NCBI GenBank assembly: GCA_016720685.1
Contig: JADKKC010000022.1
Location: 24,432-88,431, forward strand
Direction: 5' to 3'
Length of the DNA stretch: 64,000 nt
Source of the DNA: Zoogloea sp.
GTDB taxonomy: Bacteria; Pseudomonadota; Gammaproteobacteria; Burkholderiales; Rhodocyclaceae
In this document: in pieces, positions 8,547 to 18,158 of the stretch
Position numbering within the stretch: the first letter of the stretch is position 1
Layout: each line of letters opens with the position of its first letter
Made by a program: the position numbers and the translations under genes
Notes under the pieces: generated by a model
What the model was told of the DNA's origin: nothing
Databases searched by the model: none
The model's input: the letters and a program-made list of their open reading frames with translations, nothing else

Positions 8547-9818
8547 TTATAGGGAGTTGTACAGCAACCACGCGATGCCGCCGCCGAGCCCCGCGCCAAC
8601 GGCGAGCATGCCGCCGAGAACCCGCCGGCCGAGGTCGCCGCCGCCGAGTCCGAAGGCCAGGGAGGACTTGAAGCTCAGGTTGGCGATCATCGCCAGCAGG
8701 ATGGCGATGGCCGTCGGCATGACTTCCAGCTTGCCAAGGTTGAGCAGGCGCAGCGTGGACAGCGCAATGGCGTCCACGTCGGTGAGCCCGGAAACAAAGG
8801 CCAGCAGGTACAGCCCGCTACTGCCGGCGATGTCCGACAGCCAGGCGGCACACAGCAGCACGCCGGCGTAGAGCAGGCCAAAGCCGATGGCGGCGCGCAG
8901 TTCGGTCGGGTTGCGGGTTTGCGGAATGGGCAACTCGCCCTGGCTGGCGAGTTTGTGCCAGTTGAGTGCGATGACCATGCAGCCGACCAGGATGGCCAGC
9001 AGGCAGCCGGTAACGAGCGGCTCCACCACGCTCGGTGCAAGCGCCCACGCGATGAAAAGGATGCGCACCACCATGATGAGGTTGGCCAGCAGGATGACCA
9101 GCGTGGCGGTGGGGGCCATGGCCGGATTTTCGCGGGCGTGGCGGGAGAACACCATCGTCGTGGCCGTGCTCGACACCACCCCGCCCAGCAGGCCGAGGAG
9201 CGGGGCACCATAGCGGGCGCCGACCAGGCGCAGGGCCGCGTAGCCGGCAAGGCTGACGCCGGAAATCAGCACGACCATCAGCCACACCTGGTGGGGGTTG
9301 ATCGCCTCGTAGGGGCCGAAGCCCCGGTTGGGCAGAATCGGCAACACGATGAGTGAAAGCACCGAAAACTGCAGGATCGAGCGCCAGTCCTGGCTGGTGA
9401 GTCGGGCGGCGACGCCGCGCAGTTCGGATTTGAAGTAGAGCAGCATCGTGGCCCCCACCGTGGCCATCACCGCCAGCCGGCCGTGGCCCAGCCAGACCAT
9501 CGCGCCGAGGCTGTAGCACACCAGCAGCGCGACGACCGAAGTGGTGCCGGGGTCGTCGTCCGGTTCGGGATGGCGGATGAAGGCGGCGATGATCATCACC
9601 GCTACCACCGCGAAGCCCATCGCGATGAAGGCCGGCGTCGCCAGCAGTTCAGCGAGCAGCGCCATCAGTGCCCCGAGCAGCCCGGTGAGCCCGAAGGTGC
9701 GCACGCCGGCGCGGGCTGCCGGGCGGCGTTCCCGTTCGAGGCCCATCAGCAGCCCGATGGCGGTGGCAAGGGCAAGCGCTTCGAGCTGACGCGCTTCAAA
9801 GGGCAGGGAAAACAGCAT
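8547..9818 (-). CDS. MgtC/SapB and DUF4010 domain membrane protein
   Basis: A 423-residue polytopic membrane protein. The N-terminal third has the MgtC/SapB pattern (AIGLLMGLERERR, then RTFGLTGLLGAL). The rest, from about residue 180, is a DUF4010-like domain with many helices and a conserved SGLTDVDAIALS segment. MgtC proteins are linked to growth at low magnesium and control of ATP synthase; the fused DUF4010 form is uncharacterised. A start further upstream (9914) is possible, but the ATG at 9818 gives the expected N-terminus. It ends 44 bp before the amrB start on the same strand. Confidence 0.85.
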   Translation of the reverse strand: MLFSLPFEARQLEALALATAIGLLMGLERERRPAARAGVRTFGLTGLLGALMALLAELLATPAFIAMGFAVVAVMIIAAFIRHPEPDDDPGTTSVVALLVCYSLGAMVWLGHGRLAVMATVGATMLLYFKSELRGVAARLTSQDWRSILQFSVLSLIVLPILPNRGFGPYEAINPHQVWLMVVLISGVSLAGYAALRLVGARYGAPLLGLLGGVVSSTATTMVFSRHARENPAMAPTATLVILLANLIMVVRILFIAWALAPSVVEPLVTGCLLAILVGCMVIALNWHKLASQGELPIPQTRNPTELRAAIGFGLLYAGVLLCAAWLSDIAGSSGLYLLAFVSGLTDVDAIALSTLRLLNLGKLEVMPTAIAILLAMIANLSFKSSLAFGLGGGDLGRRVLGGMLAVGAGLGGGIAWLLYNSL

Positions 9819-9951
9819 GGCGGCGTCCCCGGAGGTGGATGCTGCATTCTGCGGCACAAACGGGCGCCAACTGAAGCGCCACTGCGGGATATGGCCGGGA
9901 TGCGGGGTTCGCACGGGCGGCCGGGCGTTTCCTTGATAGTAGAATTGCGCA

Positions 9952-10659
9952 ATGCGAATTTCGACCCGACGTTGTTACGCCATCGTGCCGGCCGCTGGGA
10001 GCGGCAGCCGGATGCGCAGCGAACAGCCCAAGCAGTATCTTCCGCTCCTCGGCCAGCCCCTGATCCGTCACACCCTGGCCGCGCTGTGCGCCTCGCCGGT
10101 GATCGACCGGGTTTATGTGGTGCTTTCGGTGGGTGACCAGGAATGGGACCGCCACGACTGGAGCCCCTTCGGCGAGCGCCTGGTGGCGCTTTTTTGCGGC
10201 GGCGCCTCGCGGGCCGACAGCGTGCTCAACGGGCTCCGGGCCATTGCCGACGAGGCCTCCGAATCCGACTGGGTGCTGGTGCACGACGCAGCGCGTCCGT
10301 GCCTGGCGCCCTGGCACATCGAAACCCTGGTGCGTGAGCTTTCCAGTGACGAGGTGGGCGGCATTCTCGCCGTGCCGGTGGCCGACACCCTCAAGCGCGA
10401 GGACAGCACCCACCGCATTGCCGACACGGTGCCCCGCGAGGGCCTGTGGCAGGCGCAGACACCGCAGATGTTCCGCTACGTGATGTTGAAGCGCGCACTC
10501 GAGAGCGCCCGCAACGTGACCGACGAGGCCAGCGCCATCGAGGCGATGGGCCTGTGTCCGCGGCTGGTGCGTGGCGACCCGACCAACCTGAAAGTAACCT
10601 ACCCGCTCGATCTGCACCTGGCCGAGTGGATTCTCCAGCATCGCGAGGGCGACGAATGA
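9952..10659 (+). CDS. ispD: 2-C-methyl-D-erythritol 4-phosphate cytidylyltransferase
   Basis: Third step of the MEP isoprenoid pathway: forms CDP-methylerythritol from MEP and CTP. The 235-residue length is normal. The CTP-binding loop is AAGSGSRMRSEQPKQYL near the N-terminus; DWVLVHDAARPC and the late PTNLKVTYPLDL are family motifs. The stop overlaps the ispF start by four bases (ATGA), the usual ispD-ispF coupling. Confidence 0.96.
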   Translation: MRISTRRCYAIVPAAGSGSRMRSEQPKQYLPLLGQPLIRHTLAALCASPVIDRVYVVLSVGDQEWDRHDWSPFGERLVALFCGGASRADSVLNGLRAIADEASESDWVLVHDAARPCLAPWHIETLVRELSSDEVGGILAVPVADTLKREDSTHRIADTVPREGLWQAQTPQMFRYVMLKRALESARNVTDEASAIEAMGLCPRLVRGDPTNLKVTYPLDLHLAEWILQHREGDE

Positions 10660-11147
10660 GTGTTCCATTTCGCATCGGGCAGGGCTTTGATGTCCATGCC
10701 CTGGTTCCTGGCCGTCCGCTGATCATCGGCGGCGTGACGATTCCCTTTTCCCGCGGCCTGCTCGGCCATTCCGATGCGGACGTGCTGCTGCACACCATCA
10801 CCGACGCAATTCTTGGGGCGGCGGGCCTGGGCGACATCGGCCGGCATTTTCCCGACACCGATCCCCGCTTCGAGGGCGCCGATTCACGCGTGCTGCTGCG
10901 CGAGGCGGCTGCGGCTGCGCGGGCGAGCGGCTGGCAGACAGTCAACGTGGATGCCACCGTGATCGCCCGCGCGCCGAAGATTTTGCCCTTTGTACCGGCC
11001 ATGATCGCCAACATCGCGGCCGATCTCGGCGTTGATGCGGCGGCCGTCAATGTGAAGGGCAAGACGACCGAGAAGCTCGGTTTCACCGGCCGCGGCGAGG
11101 GCATCGCGGCGCAGGCCGTGGCGCTGCTGTGCCGCGTGGATGGCTGA
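10656..11147 (+). CDS. ispF: 2-C-methyl-D-erythritol 2,4-cyclodiphosphate synthase
   Basis: Cyclises CDP-ME 2-phosphate to MEcPP in the MEP pathway, as a trimer with a zinc site. The 163-residue length is normal. The metal motif is D12-V-H14 in GQGFDVHAL, followed by GLLGHSDADVLLH and IGRHFPDTDPRF; near the end KTTEKLGFTGRGEGI binds the cytidine nucleotide. The start lies inside the ispD stop, and the gene overlaps thpR by eight bases. Confidence 0.97.
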   Translation: MSVPFRIGQGFDVHALVPGRPLIIGGVTIPFSRGLLGHSDADVLLHTITDAILGAAGLGDIGRHFPDTDPRFEGADSRVLLREAAAAARASGWQTVNVDATVIARAPKILPFVPAMIANIAADLGVDAAAVNVKGKTTEKLGFTGRGEGIAAQAVALLCRVDG

Positions 11148-11670
11148 AGCCAGTCAGCGGGTCTTTCTGGCCTTGTGGCCGGGCGCGGAGGTGGCCGGGC
11201 GCCTGCAGCACATTGCGCTTGAAGCCGAAAAACGCTGCGGCGGCCGCTGCATGCGCCGCGACACCCTGCACATCACGCTGGCTTTTCTGGGCGAGGTGGC
11301 CGAATCCCGCCTGCCGCTGATCGGCGAGGCAATGGCCTCGCTGCAGGCCGGGCGTTTCCGGTTGCGCATCGACACATCGGGTTACTGGGCGCACAACCAC
11401 ATTGTCTGGGCGGGCTGCCGGGCCTGGCCGGCGCAACTTGATGCGCTGGTGGGCGATATACGCTGCGCCTTGGCCGATGCCGGACTGCCCGTTGCGACTG
11501 AAAACGCGTTTTTTCCCCACGTCACGTTGCTGCGCAAGGCCCAGGCGGTTGCGGCGCTACCGGAGTTCGAGTCCATCGACTGGCCGGTGGACGCGTGGGT
11601 GCTGGCGGCGTCCTCCCCGGCGAGCGACGGGGTGGGTTACCGGCGCCTGACGGGCTGGCCGCTGACGTAA
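11140..11670 (+). CDS. thpR: RNA 2',3'-cyclic phosphodiesterase (2H family)
   Basis: A 176-residue 2H phosphoesterase. The two HxT motifs are HITL (His44) and HVTL (His127), spaced as in ThpR/LigT proteins, which open 2',3'-cyclic phosphate ends of RNA. The N-terminus RVFLALWPG is typical. It overlaps the ispF stop by eight bases and is the last gene of the ispD-ispF-thpR chain. Confidence 0.93.
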   Translation: MAEASQRVFLALWPGAEVAGRLQHIALEAEKRCGGRCMRRDTLHITLAFLGEVAESRLPLIGEAMASLQAGRFRLRIDTSGYWAHNHIVWAGCRAWPAQLDALVGDIRCALADAGLPVATENAFFPHVTLLRKAQAVAALPEFESIDWPVDAWVLAASSPASDGVGYRRLTGWPLT

Positions 11671-11692
11671 AAAGGCCGGCTTGCGCCGGCCT
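11668..11692 (-). terminator. Rho-independent terminator of the PEP-CTERM gene
   Basis: A perfect 8-bp stem (AGGCCGGC at 11673-11680 with GCCGGCCT at 11685-11692) encloses a TTGC loop. The five A before it on the plus strand (11668-11672) become a U-tract when read leftward, so it suits the minus-strand gene ending at 11717. It may also slow readthrough from thpR. Confidence 0.75.
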
Positions 11693-11716
11693 GAATCGAC
11701 AACGTTACGGCTTTTT

Positions 11717-12535
11717 TTATTGTTTGCGGCGCCGGGCCAGGCCAAGCAGACCGAGGCCGCCGAGCGCAAGAGCCAGGCTCGCCGGTTCCGGGATCGTCGC
11801 GGCCGACGGGTCGAGGAGGATGATGTCGTTGGCGCACAACATGGTCCACTGGATGTTGAAGGTTTCGGACGGGCTGGCCCCTTGCCAGTGGGTGCCAAAG
11901 ACACTGACCGGGATCTCCAGTTCGTAGAACCAGTGCGTGCCGCCGAGGGTGCCCATGTTCGTGAAGGACGCGGAAACGGCGAGGGTGGCGTTGCCCACAT
12001 CGGCGCCGCCATTGACATTGGTGACGTAGCTGGAGTTGGCCGGGTCATACACGCCGGGTCCGCTCCACAGGCCGGTGCCCCAGTTGGCGTTGGTCGTGGC
12101 CACCACGTCGCCCTGGCGCAGGGTGGTCGTGCGGTCGGCGGTCAGGATTCCGAAATCCCAGCTTCCGTCGCCTCCGAAATCGATCGCAAAGTCGCCGCGC
12201 CCGTAGCTGTCGCCAACGGTGGCGGTATCGGGGTTGTGGCCGGTGATGAGGCCGATGTTCAGGTAGGTCTGGCCGTCGGCCTTGGTCTGCCAGCTCAGGT
12301 AGAGGGCTTCGGCGTCATAAGCCTGGCCGCCCCAGCCGGGGTTGAGGTAGGTGCCGCTCTGGTCTTCGACGGTGAAGAGAACGTCGGCGTTCGGCGTCCA
12401 GCCAGCCGCGGTGCCGTTGTTCTGGATGCCCCAGTCGGCGAAGTCGCCATCAACCGTGACGGTGGCCGAGTGGGCTGTAAGGGGCGCTGCCACGGCACAG
12501 GCAAGGGCAAGGCCGGCGAAAATGTTTTTGTTCAT
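11717..12535 (-). CDS. PEP-CTERM sorting domain-containing exported protein
   Basis: A 272-residue secreted protein: a signal peptide (MNKNIFAGLALACAVAAPLTAHSA), a body rich in Gly, Asp and Thr with beta-sandwich character, and a C-terminal PEP-CTERM signal of PEPASLALALGGLGLLGLAR then a basic end. An exosortase would cut near the PEP motif and place the protein in the outer envelope or exopolysaccharide; no exosortase gene lies in this window. The body function is unknown. It is monocistronic, with its own terminator. Confidence 0.88.
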   Translation of the reverse strand: MNKNIFAGLALACAVAAPLTAHSATVTVDGDFADWGIQNNGTAAGWTPNADVLFTVEDQSGTYLNPGWGGQAYDAEALYLSWQTKADGQTYLNIGLITGHNPDTATVGDSYGRGDFAIDFGGDGSWDFGILTADRTTTLRQGDVVATTNANWGTGLWSGPGVYDPANSSYVTNVNGGADVGNATLAVSASFTNMGTLGGTHWFYELEIPVSVFGTHWQGASPSETFNIQWTMLCANDIILLDPSAATIPEPASLALALGGLGLLGLARRRKQ

Positions 12536-12718
12536 GACGCACACCAGTCTGGTTCGAGTGATGGCGAGAATAGGGCGGCGCGTGGCGCGGCTTGAGGCAC
12601 TTCCGCACGGAATGCCAGTGGGTCGGGGGGAAAGAACAGGCGGATGCGACACGGGTCACAGCCGCCTGAAAGCGCAGTGTTGCCCTGGCCCATGACGCCA
12701 GGGCTACGCGGGGGAAGG

Positions 12719-13159
12719 TCAAACGATGATGCAGGTCTCGAGACGGCCGCAGAGATCGGGTTCGGACGATTTGGTGTAGTCCTTCTCTACCCGGTCGGTC
12801 ACCATCTGGGCGGTGGGGCGGTCGAGCGTGGCGTTGAGCATGCCCATGAACGCAGGCGGGGCAACCAGAATGGCGCGGCCGAAGGCGTTGCGGCTTCGGC
12901 CCAGGTAGAGCTCCTTGGCGAGCATCTGGGCGAAATTCTTTGCGGCGTTGAGCTTGGGCGGGGTTTGCTGCTCCCGCGCGCCGTGGCCGCTGCCATTGGA
13001 CTGGATCTGTCCGGCGCGGTCGGACGATAGCTCGGAGTTTTTCATTCGGCTTTCGGGATGAACAAGTTCCTTCACCAACTGGAGACCCTGTTTGGGGCCG
13101 AAATTGGCGTACAGACGGGCGAGGCTTGCGTTGGCGACCAGAATCCAGGTTATAGCCAT
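12719..13159 (-). CDS. Host attachment family protein
   Basis: A 146-residue cytoplasmic protein without a signal peptide. The N-terminal WILVANASLARLYA and the central GRAILVAPPAFMGMLNATLD match the family annotated as required for attachment to host cells, known from rhizobia and widespread in proteobacteria with no clear biochemistry. The fold resembles the release-factor/VLRF1-like domains. The ATG follows GGAGAGAGATTC, a good ribosome site. Confidence 0.82.
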   Translation of the reverse strand: MAITWILVANASLARLYANFGPKQGLQLVKELVHPESRMKNSELSSDRAGQIQSNGSGHGAREQQTPPKLNAAKNFAQMLAKELYLGRSRNAFGRAILVAPPAFMGMLNATLDRPTAQMVTDRVEKDYTKSSEPDLCGRLETCIIV

Positions 13160-13207
13160 GAATCTCTCTCCACTTTCAGTAAGGAATGCCGGTGTGGCTT
13201 ACTTACT

Positions 13208-14044
13208 TTAGACAGCGTTTCGGCCACTAGCAAAAGAATGTTTCAGGGGTGTGTCTCCGGGGGCCGGCAGGGCTGCCTCGCGAGGGGCCGGGTCTTGCTG
13301 GTAATAGAGAGAAAGTTGTTCGTAAACAGCGGGGTATTCCTCTTTGAGGAGGCCGGGTGTTTCGAAGAAGGCCTCGCTCATGACGGCAAAAAACTCGGCC
13401 GGATGCTCCGCGCCGTAGGGGTCGAGCCGGGTTTCGTCGCCGCGGTCGACGCGTTCGCAAAAATCTTCGTAGGCGGGCCGGAAGGCGCTGGCCCAGGCGG
13501 CAGCGCTCATGTCGGCGGACAGCCGCGGGTAGCCGTCCACTTCGCCGTTGCCCATGTCCAGTTTGTGGGCAAATTCGTGGATGACGACGTTGATGCCTTC
13601 CGCCGCGCCCGCCGCGACCTCGTCGCCCTCGAACCACGAGAGCAGCACGGGGCCGCCTTCCCAGGCTTCGCCGAGCACCTCGTCCTCGTATTCATGGACG
13701 ACGCCGTCCTCGTCGGCCACGCTGCGCGGAATCACGAAATCGCCCGGGTACACGATGATGCCGACCCAGTCGGCGTAGGCGTCGAGCCCGATGTTGAGCA
13801 CCGGCAGGCAGGCCTGCAGGGCGATGGAGAGCAGCATGGCGTCGCTGGTGACGAGGCCGTCAGCGCCGTGCACTTGCTTGTCGGCGAGAAATTCCAGCGC
13901 CATCTGGCGCAGCCGGGGGATATCGTCCGCCGGCAGGAAGGCGAGGAAGGGCAGGGTCTGTTCGACCTGTGTCCAGGTTTCGGGGGCAACCTGCATGCGG
14001 CTGGCGGCGCGTTTGCGACGCCATTTTCGAAAGGCGGAGAACAT
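13208..14044 (-). CDS. mtfA: M90 zinc peptidase / Mlc-binding protein MtfA
   Basis: A 278-residue protein of the MtfA family. The zinc motif HEFAHKLD (HExxH) and the following glutamate region of GNGEVDGYP are intact. In Escherichia coli MtfA binds the repressor Mlc and so affects ptsG, and has weak aminopeptidase activity. No Mlc or PTS gene is near here, so the partner may differ. The start MFSAFRKWRRKRA is basic and not a signal peptide. Confidence 0.92.
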   Translation of the reverse strand: MFSAFRKWRRKRAASRMQVAPETWTQVEQTLPFLAFLPADDIPRLRQMALEFLADKQVHGADGLVTSDAMLLSIALQACLPVLNIGLDAYADWVGIIVYPGDFVIPRSVADEDGVVHEYEDEVLGEAWEGGPVLLSWFEGDEVAAGAAEGINVVIHEFAHKLDMGNGEVDGYPRLSADMSAAAWASAFRPAYEDFCERVDRGDETRLDPYGAEHPAEFFAVMSEAFFETPGLLKEEYPAVYEQLSLYYQQDPAPREAALPAPGDTPLKHSFASGRNAV

Positions 14045-14207
14045 GAAGCGTGGGTCGGTGTCGAAGGGGCGGAATGTTCCGGCGCAGGGGCGTGTTGCCC
14101 GTTAGCGCCGGAACGATGAAACATCTGTAAAAAATTGTCTTTCGGCAAATTGCTTTACAGACTCGAAGTTCAGGCGCTGCGCTGGCAGCCTATAGGATAA
14201 TGTTCGC

Positions 14208-16418
14208 ATGGTAGCCGTCAGTCATTCGATCTCCCCGTCAGCGTCCCCTTCCTCGGCACTCGAGCTGTTGTGCGCTGGCCTCCTTCCCGAAGACGCCGGG
14301 AGGGTGGCGCAGGCCCATGAATGGGTGCAGACGCTTTACGCCGATTGCGCTCTCGGCACCGGCGAGGCGGCGTTGCAGCATGCGCTGGGTACCGCGCTGA
14401 TCGCGGCCTCGCTGCGCCTTGATGCCGACACGCGCCTGGCGGCGCTGTGCTTCGCGGTGGGCGACGCGCTGCCTCACCCGATCGAAGAGGTCGCTTCCCG
14501 CTATGGCGAGGGGGTTGCGCAGCTGGTCGACGGGCTGCGCCGCCTCAACGGCCTGCGCGTCATCACCCGCACCACCACCACCGCCACCGCCCCCGAGATC
14601 CGCGCCCAGAGCGAGGTGCTGCGCAAGATGTTGCTGGCGATGGTCGAGGATATCCGCGTGGTGTTGCTGCGTGTGGCCTCGCGTACGCAAACGCTGCGTT
14701 ACTTCACCGATCACCCCGGCAAGACCCGCGACGCCGTTGCCCGCGAAAGCCTCGACATCTACGCGCCGCTGGCCAACCGGCTGGGCATCTGGCAGCTCAA
14801 GTGGGAAGTCGAGGATCTGTCCTTCCGTTTTCTCGAGCCGGATACCTACAAGCGCATCGCCCGCATGCTCGACGAGCGGCGGGTCGAGCGCGAGCAGTTC
14901 ATCGTCGAGGCGGTCGAGCGCCTCAAAAACGAGGTGGCGGCGATCGGCGTCAAGGCCGACGTGTATGGCCGGCCCAAGCACATCTACAGCATCTACAACA
15001 AGATGCGCGCCAAACGCCTGGATTTCTCGCAGATCTTCGACGTGCGGGCGCTGCGCGTGCTTGTCGATGAAGTAAAGGATTGCTACGCCGTGCTGGGTAT
15101 CGTGCACCAGATCTGGACGCCGATTCCCAAGGAGTTCGACGACTACATCTCGATGCCCAAGGGCAACAACTACCAGTCGTTGCACACGGCCGTGTATGCC
15201 GCGGACGGCCGCGCCCTCGAAGTTCAGATCCGTACCCACGGCATGCACAACCATGCCGAACTCGGCGTGGCCGCCCACTGGCGCTACAAGGAAGGCAGCG
15301 GCGGCGGGGCGGCCAGCGATTACGACGAGAAGATCGCCCTTTTGCGCAGCCTGCTGTCGTGGCGCGACGAGGTGACCGACTCGGCCCAGTGGCTGGAGCA
15401 GTTCAAGCGTGCCTCGCTGGATGACACGATCTACGTGCTGACGCCCCAGGGCCGCGTCATCGACATGCCCCAGGGTGCCACGCCCATCGACTTCGCCTAC
15501 CGGGTGCACACCGATCTGGGCCACCGCTGCCGTGGCGCCAAGGTCAATGGCCAGCTGGTCAGCCTCAACACGCCCCTTGAAAACGGCCAGACGGTGGAGA
15601 TCATGTCCACCAAAGAGGGCGGGCCGTCCCGCGACTGGCTCAACCCGCAGCAGGGCTACCTTGGCACGCCGCGGGCGCGGCAGAAGATCAAGCAGTATTT
15701 CAGCGCCCTCGAAGAAGAGGAAATGCTGGCGCGCGGGCGCGCCGTGCTGGTCAAGGAGATCCAGCGCGAAGGGCACGGCCAGGCCAACATCGACGAGCTG
15801 GCGGTGCGCCTGGGCTTCAAGAACGCCGAAGCGCTGTTCATCGCCGCCGGCCGTGGCGAAGTCGGGCCGCGCTCGATCCAGATCGCCCTGCGCGGCGCCG
15901 AATCCGAGGCCGCTGCGCCGGCTGCACCCGAAGTGCTCATCGGCCGCAGCCACTCCGGGGACGCGGGCGACACCATCCTGATCGTCGGTGTCGGCAAGCT
16001 GATGACCTCTCTCGGCCGCTGCTGCAAGCCGGCGCCGCCCGACGCCATCCAGGGCTACGTCACCCGCGGGCGCGGGGTGTCGATCCACCGTGTCGAATGC
16101 CGGGATTTCCAGGCCCTTGTCAAACGCCACCCGGAGCGCCTGGTCAGCGCCGAGTGGGGTGGCGGGGCCGGTGCGCCGAAGGATGCAGTCTTCGCGGTAG
16201 ACCTGCTGGTGCACGCGATGGATCGCCAGGGCCTGCTGCGTGACATCTCCGAAGTGTTGTCCCGCGAAAAACTCAACGTGATCGCGGTCAATACCCTGAG
16301 CCGCAAGGGCGCCGCGCGGATGCGCTTTACCCTCGAGGTGCAGGGTGTACAGCAGATCCAGCGGGCGGTCGCCCTCGTGCATGAGGTAAAGGGCGTAACC
16401 GACGTGGAGCGCGGCTGA
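14208..16418 (+). CDS. relA: (p)ppGpp synthetase RelA
   Basis: A 736-residue RSH protein with the full layout: pseudo-hydrolase (about 40-190), synthetase (about 235-370), TGS (about 405-470), a helical and zinc-finger-like region, and ACT (about 660-730). The hydrolase HD pair is lost (LAALCFAVGDAL stands where an HD would be), so it should not degrade (p)ppGpp. The synthetase motif is EFDDYISMPKGNNYQSLHT; the acidic EFDD form is RelA-type rather than SpoT-type. The protein is ribosome-associated and makes the alarmone during amino acid starvation. Confidence 0.95.
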   Translation: MVAVSHSISPSASPSSALELLCAGLLPEDAGRVAQAHEWVQTLYADCALGTGEAALQHALGTALIAASLRLDADTRLAALCFAVGDALPHPIEEVASRYGEGVAQLVDGLRRLNGLRVITRTTTTATAPEIRAQSEVLRKMLLAMVEDIRVVLLRVASRTQTLRYFTDHPGKTRDAVARESLDIYAPLANRLGIWQLKWEVEDLSFRFLEPDTYKRIARMLDERRVEREQFIVEAVERLKNEVAAIGVKADVYGRPKHIYSIYNKMRAKRLDFSQIFDVRALRVLVDEVKDCYAVLGIVHQIWTPIPKEFDDYISMPKGNNYQSLHTAVYAADGRALEVQIRTHGMHNHAELGVAAHWRYKEGSGGGAASDYDEKIALLRSLLSWRDEVTDSAQWLEQFKRASLDDTIYVLTPQGRVIDMPQGATPIDFAYRVHTDLGHRCRGAKVNGQLVSLNTPLENGQTVEIMSTKEGGPSRDWLNPQQGYLGTPRARQKIKQYFSALEEEEMLARGRAVLVKEIQREGHGQANIDELAVRLGFKNAEALFIAAGRGEVGPRSIQIALRGAESEAAAPAAPEVLIGRSHSGDAGDTILIVGVGKLMTSLGRCCKPAPPDAIQGYVTRGRGVSIHRVECRDFQALVKRHPERLVSAEWGGGAGAPKDAVFAVDLLVHAMDRQGLLRDISEVLSREKLNVIAVNTLSRKGAARMRFTLEVQGVQQIQRAVALVHEVKGVTDVERG

Positions 16419-16430
16419 GCCTTGATCGAC

Positions 16431-17294
16431 ATGTCCCGCCTCGAGCGGCATCACTTCGCCTGGCTGTCCATTGCTGCGGCCGTGGCGACGATCGCTCTCA
16501 AGACCCTGGCCTGGTGGGTCACCGGGTCGGTCGGGCTGCTCTCGGACGCGCTGGAATCCTTCGTCAACCTGGCGGGCGCGTCCTTCGCCCTGTGGATGAT
16601 CCTCGTCACCCGCGAGCCGGCCGATCGCGGCCACCCCTTCGGGCATGGCAAGGCCGAGTATTTTTCCAGCGGCTTCGAAGGCATCCTCATCCTTGGCGCC
16701 GCATTCGCCATCATCTGGGCGGCCGCCGAACGGCTTGCCGCACCGCAGCCGATCGAATCGCCCGGCTGGGGCCTGGCGTGGTCGGCGGCCGCCACGAGCA
16801 TCAACTTCGTTGTGGCGCGGGTGCTTGGACAGGCCGGCGAGCGTTTCAACTCCATCGCCCTCACCGCCGACTCCCGCCACCTGATGACCGACGTGTGGAC
16901 ATCGTTCGGCGTCATCGCCGGCGTGGCGCTGGTTGCGCTGACCGGCTGGCTGCCCCTCGACCCGATCATCGCCATCGCCGTCGGCCTCAACATTACCCGC
17001 GAGGCCTGGCACCTGTTGCGCGAATCGGTGGATGGCCTGATGGACCGCAGCCTTGACGGCCAGCAGCAGGTCCGCGCGCGCGCGGTGCTCGAATCCTTCC
17101 ACGCCCGCGGCGTTGCCTTTACCGGGCTGCGTACCCGTCGCGCAGGTTCATCATCCTTTTTGCAGGTGGTCGTGCTGGTGCCCGGCGAGTGGAGCGTAAG
17201 CGCCAGTCACGCGCTGCTCGACGAGATCGAGGCCGCCCTTGCCACTGCCTTGCCCGGTATCGAAGTCACCACCCATCTCGAACCGCTGCCCTGA
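16431..17294 (+). CDS. Cation diffusion facilitator (metal efflux)
   Basis: A 287-residue CDF transporter with about five to six membrane helices and a C-terminal cytoplasmic domain (from about 205). Metal-site signs are SDALESFVNLAG in helix 2 and the family motif HPFGHGKAEYFSSGFEG in the loop to helix 3, with HLMTDVWTS in helix 5. It exports Zn2+, Fe2+, Co2+ or similar; the ion is not decided by the sequence. The ATG at 16431 is preferred to a TTG at 16422, 12 bp after relA. Confidence 0.9.
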   Translation: MSRLERHHFAWLSIAAAVATIALKTLAWWVTGSVGLLSDALESFVNLAGASFALWMILVTREPADRGHPFGHGKAEYFSSGFEGILILGAAFAIIWAAAERLAAPQPIESPGWGLAWSAAATSINFVVARVLGQAGERFNSIALTADSRHLMTDVWTSFGVIAGVALVALTGWLPLDPIIAIAVGLNITREAWHLLRESVDGLMDRSLDGQQQVRARAVLESFHARGVAFTGLRTRRAGSSSFLQVVVLVPGEWSVSASHALLDEIEAALATALPGIEVTTHLEPLP

Positions 17295-17326
17295 TTTTTT
17301 TCCCTTCATCACATTCCGCCCGCCTC

Positions 17327-18112
17327 ATGATTTTCGTGCTGTCACCCGCCAAGGCCCTCGATTACGAGACGCCGCTCGCCACCACCCGTTTCACCCAGCC
17401 CGAATACCTCGACGACGCAGCCGAACTCATCGCCGGCCTGCGCGATTTGTCGCACGCCGAAGTGGCCGGGCTGATGGATCTTTCCGACCCGCTGGCCGCC
17501 CTCAACGTGGCCCGCTACAGCGAATGGTCGCGGCCCTTTTCGCCCGCCAACGCCCGGCCGGCGGTGCTGGCCTTCAATGGCGACGTGTACGACGGGCTCG
17601 ACGCCAGGACCCTCACCGAAGCCCAGCTCGATTTTGCCCACGCCCGGCTGCGCATCCTGTCGGGTCTTTACGGCCTGCTGCGCCCGCTGGATCTGATGCA
17701 GGCGTATCGCCTGGAGATGGGTACCCGCTTCAAGAACAGCCGGGGCAAGGACCTCTACGCCTTCTGGGGCATGACCCAGACCGAGGCCCTCAACCGCCTG
17801 CTGGTGGACGAGCAGGATGCCGGCCGCGAGGCCGTGCTGGTGAATCTCGCGTCCGAGGAATACTTCAAGTCGGTCAAGGCGGCCAAGCTCAAGGGCCGGC
17901 TGCTCAACGTGGGTTTCGAGGACTGGAAGGCCGGCCGCTACAAGATCATCAGCTTCTACGCCAAGCGCGCCCGCGGCCTGATGGCCCGCTACGCCATCAC
18001 CCGCGGCATTGAAGACATCGAGCAACTCAAGGGTTTCGACGCGGACGGCTACGCCTTCGCGCCGGAAGCCTCCGACGATGCGCGCTGGGTTTTCCGGCGC
18101 CGGCAGGATTAA
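17327..18112 (+). CDS. yaaA: Peroxide stress protein YaaA (DUF328)
   Basis: A 261-residue protein of the YaaA/UPF0246 family. The N-terminus MIFVLSPAKALDYE is diagnostic, and the central LSGLYGLLRPLDLMQAYRLE and FYAKRARGLMARY are the other conserved blocks. In E. coli YaaA lowers free intracellular iron and so limits oxidative DNA damage; it has a DNA-binding fold. It lies 32 bp after the CDF gene on the same strand. Confidence 0.96.
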   Translation: MIFVLSPAKALDYETPLATTRFTQPEYLDDAAELIAGLRDLSHAEVAGLMDLSDPLAALNVARYSEWSRPFSPANARPAVLAFNGDVYDGLDARTLTEAQLDFAHARLRILSGLYGLLRPLDLMQAYRLEMGTRFKNSRGKDLYAFWGMTQTEALNRLLVDEQDAGREAVLVNLASEEYFKSVKAAKLKGRLLNVGFEDWKAGRYKIISFYAKRARGLMARYAITRGIEDIEQLKGFDADGYAFAPEASDDARWVFRRRQD

Positions 18113-18158
18113 ACCTAGAAACGGCAGTTGACCGCTTTCGTCCATCCTGGAGAACCGC

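Noticed and set aside
14238..17102. 954-residue open frame on the minus strand over relA and the CDF gene
   Set aside because: Shadow of GC-rich coding on the plus strand; the relA and CDF proteins are complete and well conserved, and the antisense product shows no domain.
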